Assembly: GCA_044867875.1 (NCBI GenBank)
Contig: JBIOVR010000231.1
Location: forward strand, 1 to 31,219
Direction of reading: 5' to 3'
Source: VBAS01 sp044867875
GTDB taxonomy: Bacteria > Bacteroidota > Bacteroidia > Chitinophagales > Chitinophagaceae
Length of the DNA stretch: 31,219 nucleotides
Shown: in pieces, positions 7,701-15,280 of the stretch
Position numbering within the stretch: the stretch's first letter is position 1
How the letters are laid out: each line of letters opens with the position of its first letter
The notes under the pieces: generated by a model
The model's database searches: none
What the model saw: only the letters and a program-made list of their open reading frames with translations
What the model was told of the DNA's origin: nothing
Program-made: the position numbers and the translations under genes

Positions 7701-9520
7701 ATAAAGTGTTTATCGAGATCATCCTCATTAAAAAGTACAAAACAATCTGCTTTTATATTCTCATCTCTTCCGGCACGGCCTGCTTCCTGGATATAATTTT
7801 CCAATGAATTTGAAATATCATAATGAATAACAGCTCCAACATCGCTTTTGTCGACACCCATTCCAAATGCTGAGGTAGCGACGATGATGTCGACTTCTCC
7901 GGACATAAATGCATTTTGATTTGCTATTTTTTCGACCTTGTCCATCTTACCATTGAATGGCCTGGCTAAAAACCCGTCTTCAGACAATCGTTGTGATAGC
8001 TTATATGTTTTCCTGGTGCGGGAAACATAAATTATGGTTGGGCAATTCTTCGCTTCAATTATTAGTCGAAGCTGATTGTATTTATCATCTTCATTATCTT
8101 TTTGAAAAACTTTATATTGAAGATTCGTGCGGGAAGACGGAGCCCGGAAAACCTCAAGGTTAACATTCAGCTTTTCATTAAAGTAGGTTTTTATATCCTC
8201 AATTACTATTGGTTTTGCGGTAGCAGTAAAACATGATATCGGGATTGGATGTTCAATATTCTTCTTTTTTTGAAGTCCTTTAATAAAGTCTCCTATATAT
8301 AAGTAGTCAACTCTAAAATCTTGTCCCCACGACGAAAAACAGTGTGCTTCATCTATTACAAAACGAGCAATCTTTCTTTTTAAAAGTAGTCGCTCAATTG
8401 TAACTGAACGCAATGATTCCGGCGAAATATAAAGAATGCTTGCATTTCCATTTTCAACTCGTTCGATTGCTTTGCTCTTTTCAATTGGATCTAATAGGCC
8501 ATTAATTGTTACGGCTTCTGTAATCCCTTTCTTTTCCATATTATCAACCTGGTCTTTCATTAATGATTGCAAAGGCGATATTATTACGGTTAAGGCCTTT
8601 GCATTTCTACCACTCATTAATGCCGGGATCTGAAAAGTGATCGATTTCCCGCCACCTGTTGGAAAGATGGCGAGAATTGATTTATTATTTATTGCCGCCT
8701 TTACTGCATTTTCCTGTAATGGTTCATTGTTATAGGTTCTGAACGAAGGATATCCAAAGTAATCTTTGAGAGGCTGAAAAGGATCAAATGCTTGATTGCA
8801 ATAACGACAACCACTTAAACATGGATTATTGCACAGTAGAAAATATAACTGTTCTACTTGGGGATGAGTTTTTAAAATCCAGGGCGGAGTTATTGAATAT
8901 CTATCATTGCAATTAATTAATGCCAATGCATATGCAAGTGAAACAGGATTGTGTTTAACCAAACTCGAAATATTGCAATTGCTGCAAATCTTATCAACAA
9001 ATTGTCTCTTGATTAGTTTCTCAAGTTCTTCGACTTCTAGTTTTTCTTTAAAATTGATGTATTCAAAAAAAGGAGAATAACCATCAATGTTGTCCAAAAG
9101 GTTATAGAAAATAGTTTTTAATGATTCATCTAACCGATTAAACACATCAACTTCGTCTATAAATAATTCCCTGGCTTTAATTGAATCATTGAACGGGTTA
9201 TTTTTTTCATCAGTTTGTATTTTATCATCCTTCAATAACCTGTGATAGGGTCTTTTTGGAAAAAGCAAGGGAGAAAATAAAAGAGTGTCAATTGATTTGA
9301 TTTTTTTTAAATCCAGACTGCCTGCATGTTCTTCTAAATACTTCAGATCATGTTGTAAAATATTGTGGCCGCACAGAAACTTGCAGTCCTTAATGAAATC
9401 TTGAAAATCGGAAATAGAGTTTTTATGAAACCGGGCGTCGTCTGACTTGATACAGCCGATATCGAGGATTTTACCTGTTTCAGGGTTTGTCTCAATATCA
9501 AAAAAGGCGACTATGTTCAT
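4715..9520 (-). CDS. Exonuclease-RecQ-UvrD fusion helicase (1601 aa)
   Basis: A three-enzyme fusion. Residues 1-130 look like a DEDD-type 3'-5' exonuclease: DIE at 8-10, GHN..HD at 51-58, D78 and a YHRLLKD...NDS segment at 92-113. Cys pairs follow at 179/182 and 230/234/238/241, a possible zinc site. Residues 245-605 are a RecQ-type SF2 helicase: PTGGGKS (287-293), DEAHCFSSWGQDFR (390-403), TAT (432-434) and the QEAGRAGRDE motif (578-587). A helical and winged-helix-like region (610-960) follows. Residues 1048-1470 are a UvrD/Rep-type SF1 helicase: GPGSGKT (1070-1076), DEAQD (1176-1180), GDDDQNIYGFRG (1205-1216), STIHKAKGKEFD (1428-1439) and YVAVTRA (1460-1466). All key ATPase residues are present. 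The role (repair, recombination restart or defence) cannot be told from sequence. By eye it is more AT-rich than flanking genes, and it abuts a likely peptidase scrap, consistent with horizontal gain. Confidence 0.92.
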   Translation of the reverse strand: MNIVAFFDIETNPETGKILDIGCIKSDDARFHKNSISDFQDFIKDCKFLCGHNILQHDLKYLEEHAGSLDLKKIKSIDTLLFSPLLFPKRPYHRLLKDDKIQTDEKNNPFNDSIKARELFIDEVDVFNRLDESLKTIFYNLLDNIDGYSPFFEYINFKEKLEVEELEKLIKRQFVDKICSNCNISSLVKHNPVSLAYALALINCNDRYSITPPWILKTHPQVEQLYFLLCNNPCLSGCRYCNQAFDPFQPLKDYFGYPSFRTYNNEPLQENAVKAAINNKSILAIFPTGGGKSITFQIPALMSGRNAKALTVIISPLQSLMKDQVDNMEKKGITEAVTINGLLDPIEKSKAIERVENGNASILYISPESLRSVTIERLLLKRKIARFVIDEAHCFSSWGQDFRVDYLYIGDFIKGLQKKKNIEHPIPISCFTATAKPIVIEDIKTYFNEKLNVNLEVFRAPSSRTNLQYKVFQKDNEDDKYNQLRLIIEAKNCPTIIYVSRTRKTYKLSQRLSEDGFLARPFNGKMDKVEKIANQNAFMSGEVDIIVATSAFGMGVDKSDVGAVIHYDISNSLENYIQEAGRAGRDENIKADCFVLFNEDDLDKHFILLNQTKISVKEINQVWKAIKEITKTRAQVSNSALEIARKAGWDDSLNEIETRVTTAIAALEDAGYLKRGQNMPRVYANSILSKTAQQAIIKINSSSKIEQALKQEAIRIIKKLFSSKSKRLSTEEQAESRVDYISDQLGIVKEKVIRIIGLLREEEILADTRDLTAFIRKGENSNRSLNIAESYGKLENFLASVIDEEKDDYHLKQINEHAIQFGLKDSTPLKLKTLINFWAIKNWIKKHFHGGSKYHVQINLKVPKTELTSKIQKRHELCQMITEYLYQKSIGLKIDETKEDILIEFSVHELKQMIDSKKGLFNITATIDDIEDTLFYLSRIESIKIEGGFLVVHNKLTIDRLEKNNRIQYKESDYEKLGQYYQQKVQQIHIVGEYAKKMIRNYNEALQFVDDYFSLNYSSFLTKYFPGSRQTEIKRTLTPEKFKRLFGELSVNQLEIINDSQNQYIVVAAGPGSGKTRVLVHKLASLLLAEDVKHEQLLMLTFSRAAATEFKKRLIDLIGNAASYIEIKTFHSYCFDLLGRIGSLDQTDNVLKDAIQKIRNGEIEVNRITKTVLVIDEAQDINDEEYEFITTLMDLNEEMRVILVGDDDQNIYGFRGADSKYMQQLIDQKNAAMYELTDNYRSKANIVSFANQWATNINRRLKSQPGFAINSEPGNISITQYSTSNLIVPLVNSIMNTGLIGSTCILTKTNDEAMLLTGLLIKNGLPAKLIQSNDGFNLTNLYEIRLFSKLIFQNEDSPIISQETWNEAIRQLNTDCKGSNQLDLVLKIINEFDQVNQNRKYKSDWSSFLTESKIEDFTNIDSETIFVSTIHKAKGKEFDNVYLMLNQLRPYDDEAKRQLYVAVTRAKSNLHIHYNESFLRGYLQDSVSYKFDNNVFPEPEQLSIWLTHRDIYLGYFEYVQQKMNGLQSGKNLTILKEGLGNTNGQLLIKYSRSFTNQLNEYINKGYKLSNARINFIVYWNNKDKGLESKIILPEITLTKGQ

Positions 9521-9896
9521 GAGTAGTAGCGGTTGGCTGGCAGGCGAAAAATACGATACAGTTAAATATATTCAAAGCATACCCGGACAATATTGAATAC
9601 GTTTCCATCAGTCTAATACAATAAACAAATGAGATAATGCTAATTAGTTAACACACAAAAGTCGCTAGAATATTCAAGAGCCCTGGCTATATTGGATAAA
9701 ATGATGTTTTCAATTGACCAATTATTAACTGTGGATGGTAATTTTTGTGGTCCCGCCAGGGGTCTTCGCCATCTTGAGTTTCAAATCATATACAATGGCA
9801 AGGCGAGGCCCCAGCAAATGCCAGCATATAAATCAACGGCGTAAATGTTCGTAATTTCAAACCAGTAATTGCAATCCTTAACTTTAACTATTTCTC
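9521..9896. other. Intergenic stretch between divergent helicase and esterase genes
   Basis: 376 bases without a supportable gene. It must hold the promoters of both divergent genes, but I see no clear TAnnTTTG motif with a matching -33 element on either strand. The segment 9750-9815 has a loose inverted repeat (GGGGTCTTCGCCAT against ATGGCAAGGCGAGGCCCC) that is too imperfect to call. Confidence 0.35.
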
Positions 9897-11201
9897 ATGG
9901 ATCACAGATATCGTTTGCTTTCCTTTTTATTTTGTATTGTTTTCTTTTTTGAAGGACTGGAAATAGCAGCACAGGATATTTTAATTAACCAGGACGAGAC
10001 GAAAGTACCTGCTTATACATTGCCTGATCCGTTACAGAGAGCGGATGGTAAGCGGGTGACTGATCCGCAACAATGGTTGCACCAGCAACGTGCAGCTCTA
10101 CTTAAATTATTTGCAGACAATGTATATGGCAGAATGCCGGTTAAACCCGGGAACATGAAATTTAAAATTATTTCTGTTGATTCTTTTGCATTGGGAGGAT
10201 CAGCTATACGGAAACAAGTGACCATTTTATTTACCAACACTGCATCAGCACCTTCAATGGATCTGCTGATCTACCTGCCAAAGTCTGCTAAAGGACCTGT
10301 TCCCGTTTTTATGGGTTTGAATTTTTATGGCAATCAAACGATCCATGCAGACAGCGGCATCAGGTTGTCAGCACGATGGATGATGAATGAAGAACAAATT
10401 GGAATAGTCAACAACCGGGCAACGGAAGCTTCGAGAGGAAAAAATGCAGGTAAGTGGGCAGTGGAAGAAATCATTAAGCGGGGATATGGGTTAGCTACTG
10501 CTTATTACGGCGACCTGGAGCCAGATCATCCAGATGGTTGGAAAACAGGAATACGAACAACACTGAAAACAGAGTTATCTATTCATGAGAATGAATGGGG
10601 CGCTATTGGTGCATGGGCCTGGGGTTTAAGCCGGATAATGGATTACCTGGAAACAGATGCAGACATAGATGCAAAAAAAGTAGTAATAACAGGACACTCC
10701 AGGTTGGGTAAAGCATGTTTGTGGGCAGCTGCTAATGATGAACGCTTTGCTATTGTTGTTTCTAATAATTCAGGCGAAGGTGGTGCTGCTCTATCAAAAC
10801 GTTGGTTCGGGGAAACAATAGAAAAGATAAACACTTCATTCCCGCATTGGTTTGCACCAGCTTTTAAACAGTACAATAAGCATCCTGAAAAATTACCCGT
10901 AGACATGCACATATTACTGGCTTTGATGGCGCCAAGACCATTGTATGTAGCAAGCGCTGCAGATGATTGGTGGGCAGATCCAAAAGGAGAATTTCTTAGT
11001 GCGAAAAATGCGGAACCTGTTTATAGTTTGTTTGGTAAAAAAGGATTGGGTGTAAATGCTATGCCTCCTGTTGATCATCCTGTTGGCGAAACCATCCGGT
11101 ATCATATACGTACAGGTAAGCATGATTTTACTTTATATGACTGGCAGCAGTATCTTGACTTTGCAGATAAACATTTCGGAAGAAGCAGTAAGCGGCAATA
11201 A
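9897..11201 (+). CDS. CE15-type glucuronoyl esterase
   Basis: 434 residues, alpha/beta hydrolase. A signal peptide runs from about 1 to 25 (hydrophobic LLSFLFCIVFFFEG, then AAQD), so it is exported. The nucleophile elbow GHSRLGK puts the catalytic Ser at 268. A GEGG segment with E294, a DDWWADP segment (D356/D357) and a KHDFTLYDW segment with H409 complete the likely triad region. This is the layout of bacterial carbohydrate esterase family 15, which cleaves the ester between glucuronic acid on xylan and lignin alcohols. The spacing of Ser and His is close to what I remember for characterised bacterial CE15 enzymes. It stands alone and divergent from the helicase, not in an obvious polysaccharide-utilisation locus. 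An acetyl-xylan-esterase-like relative is the main alternative. Confidence 0.85.
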   Translation: MDHRYRLLSFLFCIVFFFEGLEIAAQDILINQDETKVPAYTLPDPLQRADGKRVTDPQQWLHQQRAALLKLFADNVYGRMPVKPGNMKFKIISVDSFALGGSAIRKQVTILFTNTASAPSMDLLIYLPKSAKGPVPVFMGLNFYGNQTIHADSGIRLSARWMMNEEQIGIVNNRATEASRGKNAGKWAVEEIIKRGYGLATAYYGDLEPDHPDGWKTGIRTTLKTELSIHENEWGAIGAWAWGLSRIMDYLETDADIDAKKVVITGHSRLGKACLWAAANDERFAIVVSNNSGEGGAALSKRWFGETIEKINTSFPHWFAPAFKQYNKHPEKLPVDMHILLALMAPRPLYVASAADDWWADPKGEFLSAKNAEPVYSLFGKKGLGVNAMPPVDHPVGETIRYHIRTGKHDFTLYDWQQYLDFADKHFGRSSKRQ

Positions 11202-11337
11202 GATTTTTTCTTTTCACAATCAAAACAACTTAACTTCTGCCCATAACAGCACTACAGGTATTTACTCAACAATAAAAGTTGAGCTTCTCTTTTAGCAACT
11301 TCATTCTTGTTATCATCGGCGTTTTGTTCAGCAATTC

Positions 11338-11931
11338 TTAGCGGGCAAAGCCTTTGATAAGATCAAGCAAACTACCTCCGTTCCTTTGCTGTTGTTCCTG
11401 CGCCCCACCAGCAAGCGTTTTTACAATATCCATTAGCCCGCCGCCGCCATTACTTTGACTTCCTCCATTAAATTGGTTTAGCAGTCCGCCGATTCCGCCA
11501 CTCTGCGAAGTGACTTCGTTACTTCTTCCACCTGTAATCGAGGCCAATAGTTTTTCCAGGGAAAAAGACGAATCATTCCTATCGTTGCTTTTATTGATCA
11601 GCGTGCCCAATACATTGGGTATAAGATTGCCCGATAAATTATTTGCCTGGCTCGGTCCCATTCTGAATTTATTCATAAGCTTAGATGCAAAATGCCCCTT
11701 CATCATTGACACTATCGGGTTACTAAGCAAGCTTTTCTTATTTGTATTGCCGCCAAACATCGATAAAACGTTTTGCACACCGCCGCCGGCAACGACGTTA
11801 CGAAGACCTGATGCTACAGTATTGGTGGCTTCAGCCACCACATCATTATTGTATTGGTTAGGAACATCAGGATTATTAATTACAGTGTCTGTTGCTTCTC
11901 CCTTTACGAGATCAAATAATTCTTTTAGCAT
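11338..11931 (-). CDS. DUF937 (YidB-like) family protein
   Basis: 197 residues, low complexity and rich in Gly, Asn, Ser and Leu. The N-terminus (MLKELFDLVKGEATDTVINN) and repeated short amphipathic helices separated by Gly-rich linkers (GGIGGLLNQFNGG, GGGLMDIVKTLAGG, GGSLLDLIKGF) are typical of DUF937/YidB-like proteins. No signal peptide or membrane segment is seen. The function of the family is unknown. It lies convergent to the esterase gene with 136 bases between them. Its 5' side is the first copy of the repeated intergenic element. Confidence 0.7.
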   Translation of the reverse strand: MLKELFDLVKGEATDTVINNPDVPNQYNNDVVAEATNTVASGLRNVVAGGGVQNVLSMFGGNTNKKSLLSNPIVSMMKGHFASKLMNKFRMGPSQANNLSGNLIPNVLGTLINKSNDRNDSSFSLEKLLASITGGRSNEVTSQSGGIGGLLNQFNGGSQSNGGGGLMDIVKTLAGGAQEQQQRNGGSLLDLIKGFAR

Positions 11932-12086
11932 GATTAATAATGTTTAGATAAATAATGAGTATACACCTACTAAAAATGAGCCGAATTTAAAAACCTAAGG
12001 GGAAATGTGAGGCACTTCGACTATAAATAGTTTTCATTTTGGGGTGGATATTGTATGTCTTTGACTTGAAACATATTTCTATTGCA

Positions 12087-12600
12087 TTTCTTTCTTTTGC
12101 TTGCCCAAAAGAAAGAAACAAAGAAAAAGGCAGCCAAAAACAAATGCTCCGCTGTTTTTGGCAGGCCAACGCACATGCACACTCCGATAATTTGTAACTG
12201 GATTTAGTTAATGAGGTGATAGGCCGCAGTTCTTGTTGCGTGTCATTTGTAAACTCTAAAGGCGCTGTCTTTTTCGTTTACATTCTTTAGAGATGCTCGT
12301 GAAATATTAATGACGAAAAAGAAGGCGCTGGAACATCATTAAGACTGGTATAAGATGGAAACAAGTTGAGGGAATGATCAATCAAGAAAACAAACTACAA
12401 CTATCGTCGATGCAGATGATAAGAATTGTTTAGTTCAGTTAACAGTAGCACAAAAGTTAAATCAAGGCGTCCGGCAATGGCTGTATATCATTGCCGGTGT
12501 GCTTTTCTTTGGTACTTTCTTTTGCACAAGCAAAAGAAAGTACATTAAGAAAGAAGAAAAACTCTTGGCGCAAAAATAAAGCCGCTTAACGCGGCTTTAT
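12087..12600 (+). repeat. Structured intergenic element, copy 1
   Basis: A ~514-base element repeated at 13328-13818 in the same orientation. In order it has: hairpin A (12087-12099 with 12106-12118); hairpin B (12133-12142 with 12153-12162) with loop ATGCTCCGC; the conserved string AGGCCAACGCACATG; a predicted pseudoknot (12254-12261 with 12285-12292, interleaved with 12268-12277 and 12313-12322); a nearly invariant block of about 150 bases; hairpin D CCGGCAATG/CATTGCCGG (12471-12497); hairpin C (12512-12525 with 12530-12543); and a terminator-like hairpin (12576-12600). Hairpins A, B, C and the terminal one differ in sequence from copy 2 but stay paired. A frame across the invariant block has no usual start codon here, so coding is unlikely. 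Confidence 0.75.
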
Positions 12601-12627
12601 TTGTTTTCATAGATAGAACCGTTTATT

Positions 12628-13107
12628 TTATAGTTCGGTTAAATTAGTTTTCCACTCAAGCGGAATATTATTTATATCAAGAACCTTCAGTTGACTGGTA
12701 CTAGTTTCTTTGAACACTTCATAGACTTCTTTTCTGTCAAGTCTGTACATCGCACCAGTTGCAGGATCAACAATTAGCATACCGATCAATCCTCCGATGA
12801 AGAGATTACCGAAATACCAGCCGTTAATTGAACACTCAAGATTGATCGTTCTTTTTTCAATGCCATTATAGGTCATAACTACTGTGTAGCTTTCTTTGGT
12901 AAAGTAGCCGCTTCCCGATTTAAGTTTTGTGACAAGGGGAGTTTTTCCTGTAAATACTTCTATGCCTCTTTTATTTATAATAGAAACATGAACACCTTCA
13001 GGCTTAGAGTCAATTGAAACGGGCCAATTGGTTTTACTTACAATCGAAGCACAACTGGAAAGAAATGCACAAGTGATAATAACAAATAAGAATCTTGATA
13101 AACTCAT
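12628..13107 (-). CDS. Small lipoprotein with PEGA-like domain
   Basis: 159 residues from the ATG at 13107. An upstream ATG at 13146 would add 13 residues before the signal peptide, so I prefer 13107. The N-terminus is a lipoprotein signal: a basic MSLSR start, hydrophobic FLFVIITCAF, then lipobox LSSC. It should be lipid-anchored in the envelope. Next comes VSIDSKPEGVHVSIINKRG and YTVVMTYNGIEKRTINLEC, a pattern of PEGA-type beta domains, followed by a hydrophobic Gly-rich segment (YFGNLFIGGLIGMLIVDPATG). The gene is bracketed by the two copies of the repeated intergenic element, both pointing the other way. No specific function is assigned. Confidence 0.7.
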   Translation of the reverse strand: MSLSRFLFVIITCAFLSSCASIVSKTNWPVSIDSKPEGVHVSIINKRGIEVFTGKTPLVTKLKSGSGYFTKESYTVVMTYNGIEKRTINLECSINGWYFGNLFIGGLIGMLIVDPATGAMYRLDRKEVYEVFKETSTSQLKVLDINNIPLEWKTNLTEL

Positions 13108-13327
13108 ATTTAAGATGGGCAGGTGGAAGGGAGCGGATAGATTCATTTACTTTTTTGTTTTGATGGCTGCGAAAATAATTATACAGTGACTACTAAAAAC
13201 TGACTTCGGAGGTAATTATTGAGAAGTTGAAAAAAATCAAGAATCAGCCTTAAGATTTGTGTTCAACCAATCTTTTACAGTTAAGAAAGAAGAGACACTC
13301 GTGGTAACCTTAGAATAAATGGTTCAT

Positions 13328-13818
13328 GTTCTTTTTGCCTTGATGCAAAAAGAACCAAAAAGATCAAGCCCGGCCCGATGCTCCGCCGGCCGGGCAGGCC
13401 AACGCACATGAACACTCCGGCATTTTGTAAATGAACTTTTTTATCGAAGCGATAGAACGAAGATGATGCTGCGTGTTATTTGTAAACTCTAAAGGCGCTG
13501 TCTTTTTCGTTTACATACTTTAGAGATGCTCGTGAACAATAGATGACGAAAAAGAAGGCGCTGGAAAATTCATGATTATCTGAAACAAGATTTGTGAAGG
13601 ATCGATTAAAAAAACAAACCACAATTATCGTCGATGGAGATGATAAGAATTGTTTAGTTCAGTTAACAGTAGCACAAAAGTTAAATCAAGGCGTCCGGCA
13701 ATGGCTGTATATCATTGCCGGTGTGCTTTTCTTTCGTTCTTTCTTTTGCACAAGCAAAAGAAAGAACAATAATTAAGAAAGCAAGATCCAAAAGTAAAGC
13801 CGCATTAAGCGGCTTTAC
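13328..13818 (+). repeat. Structured intergenic element, copy 2
   Basis: The second copy of the element at 12087-12600. Hairpin A is GTTCTTTTTGC/GCAAAAAGAAC (13328-13355). Hairpin B is GCCCGGCC/GGCCGGGC (13368-13395) around the same loop ATGCTCCGC. The pseudoknot arms are at 13487-13494/13518-13525 and 13501-13510/13546-13555. Hairpin D is at 13695-13721, hairpin C is GTTCTTTCTTTTGC with GCAAAAGAAAGAAC (13736-13767), and the terminal hairpin is at 13794-13818. Here a 60-codon frame from GTG 13594 to 13776 is open across the invariant block, but copy 1 lacks a start codon there and the differences do not favour silent sites, so I treat it as non-coding. Confidence 0.75.
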
Positions 13819-13942
13819 TTATTCTATACGCAGGTAGTTTTGGACCATTTTACAGACACTCCCATCCTCGATAGCGTTGAATCATTAGGGCTAAACATTT
13901 TAAGTCTGCGATTTCCTGTTCAAATAGTCTTACGTTTCTTAA

Positions 13943-14698
13943 TTATAAGTTTGCTTTAATTACTTCAATGTCGTTCTGGATAGTATTGCACCCTAATGAA
14001 TTTGTTCCGATAGCCCATTCCCTGCCCCAACCCATTATGCAACCACTACGGTATTCGCTTATTTTGATGCAGGCTGCATCCCACAACGATTGATGCCTGC
14101 AACCGAAAGTATGTCCGGGTTCATGTGAAGCCGCATTACTGATGTTGTCAACATTGTAGCTGTAAGACCCTGTAAATACAAAACATGGAGTATCATCGCC
14201 CCAGGTATAAGAATTAATGTAAGCAACTCCGCCGGCATTAGAATTATACCAGTTGTTTGAACACAATATTAGCCTCATTCGTTTGTTAATCGGATAAGAA
14301 TAGAATTGACTTTCGCTTGTTGATACTACAATGTTCTGTGATACTTTAGCATAATCTGCCTGAACTCTTGACCTTACCGTTTCTTGTTGTTCCGCAGTTA
14401 AGCCACTACTGCTACAAATTATCGTTCCACTACTCCACACTGTACCGCTAACAATTTGTCCATCGAAATCAAGATAGAGTATTGTTTTGTCCGTCGTTGT
14501 CGGAATCACTGGTGGCTGAATTGTGTCCGTTGGGGTACCCGGTTTAATTGGCTTCGGTCTTCTTGCTGTTACCTCTGCATCTTTGTTCTTGTGTTCCAAG
14601 ACCACATCTTCAAGATGATTTGCTGTTGTTGTTACTGAGTTTTTTTGACAAGCGACAAAGAATAAAACGCTTGCACAAACGATTGCAATTTTTTTCAT
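13943..14698 (-). CDS. Metzincin-type zinc metalloprotease lipoprotein
   Basis: 251 residues. The N-terminal signal MKKIAIVCASVLFFVAC has the lipobox Cys at 17, so a lipid-anchored envelope protein is expected. After a Pro/Thr-rich linker (about 45-70) comes the catalytic domain. HEPGHTFGCRH at 192-202 matches HExxHxxGxxH, giving zinc ligands H192, H196 and H202 and catalytic E193, and CIMGWG (M222) is a likely Met-turn. Both together define the metzincin clan. Conserved Cys residues suggest disulfides. It probably cleaves proteins outside the cytoplasm; the substrate is unknown. It lies downstream of element copy 2 and next to the first tRNA/GIY-YIG locus. Confidence 0.85.
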   Translation of the reverse strand: MKKIAIVCASVLFFVACQKNSVTTTANHLEDVVLEHKNKDAEVTARRPKPIKPGTPTDTIQPPVIPTTTDKTILYLDFDGQIVSGTVWSSGTIICSSSGLTAEQQETVRSRVQADYAKVSQNIVVSTSESQFYSYPINKRMRLILCSNNWYNSNAGGVAYINSYTWGDDTPCFVFTGSYSYNVDNISNAASHEPGHTFGCRHQSLWDAACIKISEYRSGCIMGWGREWAIGTNSLGCNTIQNDIEVIKANL

Positions 14699-14859
14699 TT
14701 ACTATTTGGTTTTTGTTGTTTACTGGATTTATAAATTGAACGTCGCGAATGTATAGATTTCATGTCCATCATCAAGTGATTGTGGAAAAGTTGATGCTCA
14801 GTCAGTCAATACTTATGGATCATTGATAATTGTTTTTGTCACATCACAATGAGCGGCGG

Positions 14860-14904
14860 AAACATAAAAAAAGGCCGACAATTGTCGACCTTAGCCTTTG
14901 CTCC
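14860..14904. repeat. 45-base direct repeat, copy A
   Basis: Identical to 15236-15280. On the minus strand it runs from the last bases of a tRNA acceptor arm, through a terminator hairpin and T-run, to an ATGTTT. In the other copy that ATG is the start codon of the GIY-YIG gene. The two copies bracket the GIY-YIG gene plus tRNA-like copy T1. Confidence 0.85.
14866..14892 (-). terminator. Terminator-like hairpin after tRNA-like copy T1
   Basis: On the minus strand, AAGGTCGACAATTGTCGGCC is followed by a run of seven T (hairpin 14871-14892). It is identical to the hairpin that follows the intact tRNA-Asn at 15242-15267 and is part of a 45-base perfect direct repeat. Confidence 0.75.
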
Positions 14905-14973
14905 CCCTGTTGGACTTGAACCAACGACCCTCTGATTAATCCCGGACGTCCGGGACTCTAACCAACTGAGCTA
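14901..14973 (-). pseudogene. tRNA-like copy T1 (palindrome in place of anticodon arm)
   Basis: On the minus strand it has a D-arm like that of the neighbouring tRNA-Asn (AGCTCAGTTGGTTAGAG), then the perfect palindrome TCCCGGACGTCCGGGA (14940-14955), then TTAATCAGAGGGTC, a sound T-arm (GTTGG/CCAAC) and a 3' acceptor strand AGGGGGA. The 5' acceptor strand does not pair with the 3' strand. The bases upstream belong to the GIY-YIG frame, which reads through the D-arm and palindrome and stops in it. It cannot be a working tRNA. Confidence 0.8.
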
Positions 14974-15241
14974 AAATTCCTGAAGGAGTAAATGAATGAT
15001 CGCATAGTTGCTTTATTAGTTTTCTGCTCTTTTGTTCCTTGATAAATCGCTCCATTAGTATAGCTTGGTTTTCCGATTCACTGCATTCAAAACATGCTTT
15101 CAAAATCCATGGCCGATGTTTAGATGTATAAGTATTGAATGGTTTAGTATTGTGTTCAATGAGCCTTCGTTGCGGGTCACTTGAATAACCGACATAGTAC
15201 TTGTCAGCACTTGGAGAGTATATGATATAGATATAAAACAT
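14936..15241 (-). CDS. Small GIY-YIG endonuclease whose C-terminus runs into a tRNA-like sequence
   Basis: 101 residues. GIY-YIG core: YIYII (3-7), YYVGYS (15-20), R25/R26, H30-N31 and catalytic Glu about E64 (ILMERFIKEQK). Such stand-alone domains cut DNA or act as small nucleases; the substrate is unknown. The ATG is the last part of a 45-base repeat and sits directly behind the T-run of the tRNA-Asn terminator, with no ribosome binding site. The last 13 residues (ILAQLVRVPDVRD) are a translation of the D-arm and palindrome of tRNA-like copy T1. This places the gene between an intact tRNA and a modified tRNA copy, as in the second locus at 20.3-20.7 kb. It looks like the core of a small tRNA-associated mobile module. 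Confidence 0.85.
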   Translation of the reverse strand: MFYIYIIYSPSADKYYVGYSSDPQRRLIEHNTKPFNTYTSKHRPWILKACFECSESENQAILMERFIKEQKSRKLIKQLCDHSFTPSGILAQLVRVPDVRD

Positions 15242-15280
15242 AAAAAAAGGCCGACAATTGTCGACCTTAGCCTTTGCTCC
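15236..15280. repeat. 45-base direct repeat, copy B
   Basis: Identical to 14860-14904. It holds the end of the tRNA-Asn acceptor arm, its terminator and the ATGTTT that begins the GIY-YIG gene. Confidence 0.85.
15242..15267 (-). terminator. Intrinsic terminator of tRNA-Asn
   Basis: Near-palindromic hairpin (15246-15267, one G-T pair) followed on the minus strand by seven T. It ends directly at the GIY-YIG start codon, so that gene needs read-through or its own promoter. Confidence 0.75.

Noticed and set aside
13594..13776. 60-codon frame inside element copy 2 with a hydrophobic patch
   Set aside because: Copy 1 has no usual start codon for the same frame (a TGA precedes it), the few differences are not biased to silent sites, and the hydrophobic patch is simply the translation of hairpin D and hairpin C.
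11932..13942. Possible insertion sequence because two direct repeats bracket a gene
   Set aside because: No transposase, no terminal inverted repeats and no target-site duplication were found; the bracketed gene is an ordinary lipoprotein, so a classical IS or composite transposon is not supported.
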